Below the pieces are notes generated by a model that was not told where the DNA came from, searched no databases, and saw only the letters and a program-made list of their open reading frames with translations. Below are positions 12,867-12,946 of a stretch of DNA of 12,946 nt, one piece after another. The stretch is from Litoreibacter sp. (GTDB taxonomy: Bacteria; Pseudomonadota; Alphaproteobacteria; Rhodobacterales; Rhodobacteraceae), in NCBI GenBank assembly GCA_013042765.1, contig JABDPP010000401.1, forward strand, positions 1 through 12,946. The letters run 5' to 3'. Numbering within the stretch: position 1 is the stretch's first letter; each line of letters starts with the position of its first letter. The translations under genes and the position numbers were made by a program.

Positions 12867-12946
12867 ACGCCACATGGCCAAGTTTCAACGGGCATGGAGT
12901 GACTCGGCTCTCCCGGGTTCCTCGCGCTATAAAGATCGCAGAAACG

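Larger units (their letters stand above)
12483..12946. other. 464-base region upstream of the importer genes, no supported gene
   Basis: Apart from the ribosome-binding site at its left end, no gene is supported here. A GTG-started minus-strand frame of 62 codons (12540-12728) has no resemblance I recognise and no properly spaced Shine-Dalgarno. A possible minus-strand promoter is TTGAAA (12883-12888 on the complement) with a 17-base spacer and TAGTTT (12860-12865); if real, the importer message has a leader of roughly 370 bases. A small dyad CGGC-N5-GCCG lies near the binding-protein start. The right 170 bases are rich in A/T tracts. Confidence 0.35.

Noticed and set aside
1..12946. CRISPR array, tRNA, rRNA, insertion sequence or prophage parts
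   Set aside because: No regularly spaced repeats, no tRNA-like cloverleaf, no transposase or integrase motifs and no paired terminal repeats were seen.

Overview
The window is high-GC bacterial DNA with tightly packed genes. Its features point to an alphaproteobacterium, most likely Rhodobacteraceae (Roseobacter group): a his cluster with hisE separate from hisI, GTG and TTG starts, and two copies of a short 'GCCTCCGGCGGGGATATTTG'-type intergenic element that I associate with this family. This assignment comes from pattern recognition; no database search was run.

Left part (1-2793): histidine biosynthesis. The 3' end of hisH is followed by a tail-to-tail gene on the opposite strand (secreted DUF2147 protein), then hisA, hisF and hisE on the plus strand. 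hisF and hisE overlap by ATGA. HisH and HisF form imidazole-glycerol-phosphate synthase, HisA makes its substrate, and HisE acts upstream in the pathway.

Middle part (2808-6085): accessory genes. On the minus strand are a DxD-motif glycosyltransferase-like protein, a hotdog thioesterase with the complete FlK-type Thr/Glu/His triad, and a membrane-anchored SRPBCC protein. A LysR regulator is divergent from the SRPBCC gene across an AT-rich control region.

Right part (6082-12946): one long minus-strand series. In transcription order it is a periplasmic substrate-binding protein, permease 1, ATPase, permease 2, a Rieske [2Fe-2S]/glutamate-synthase-type FMN fusion protein, and a major facilitator transporter. 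The ABC genes form a NitT/TauT-type importer with two different permeases. The fusion gene has its own control region with a perfect 20-bp palindrome beside a pair of 10-bp repeats. Stable hairpins lie between several genes, including one over the apparent ribosome-binding site of the MFS gene. The series may be a system for uptake and redox or amination of a small, possibly nitrogenous, molecule; the substrate cannot be read from sequence. The 464 bases right of the binding-protein gene hold no gene I can support, but they contain a half-site cluster, phased direct repeats and a possible distant promoter.
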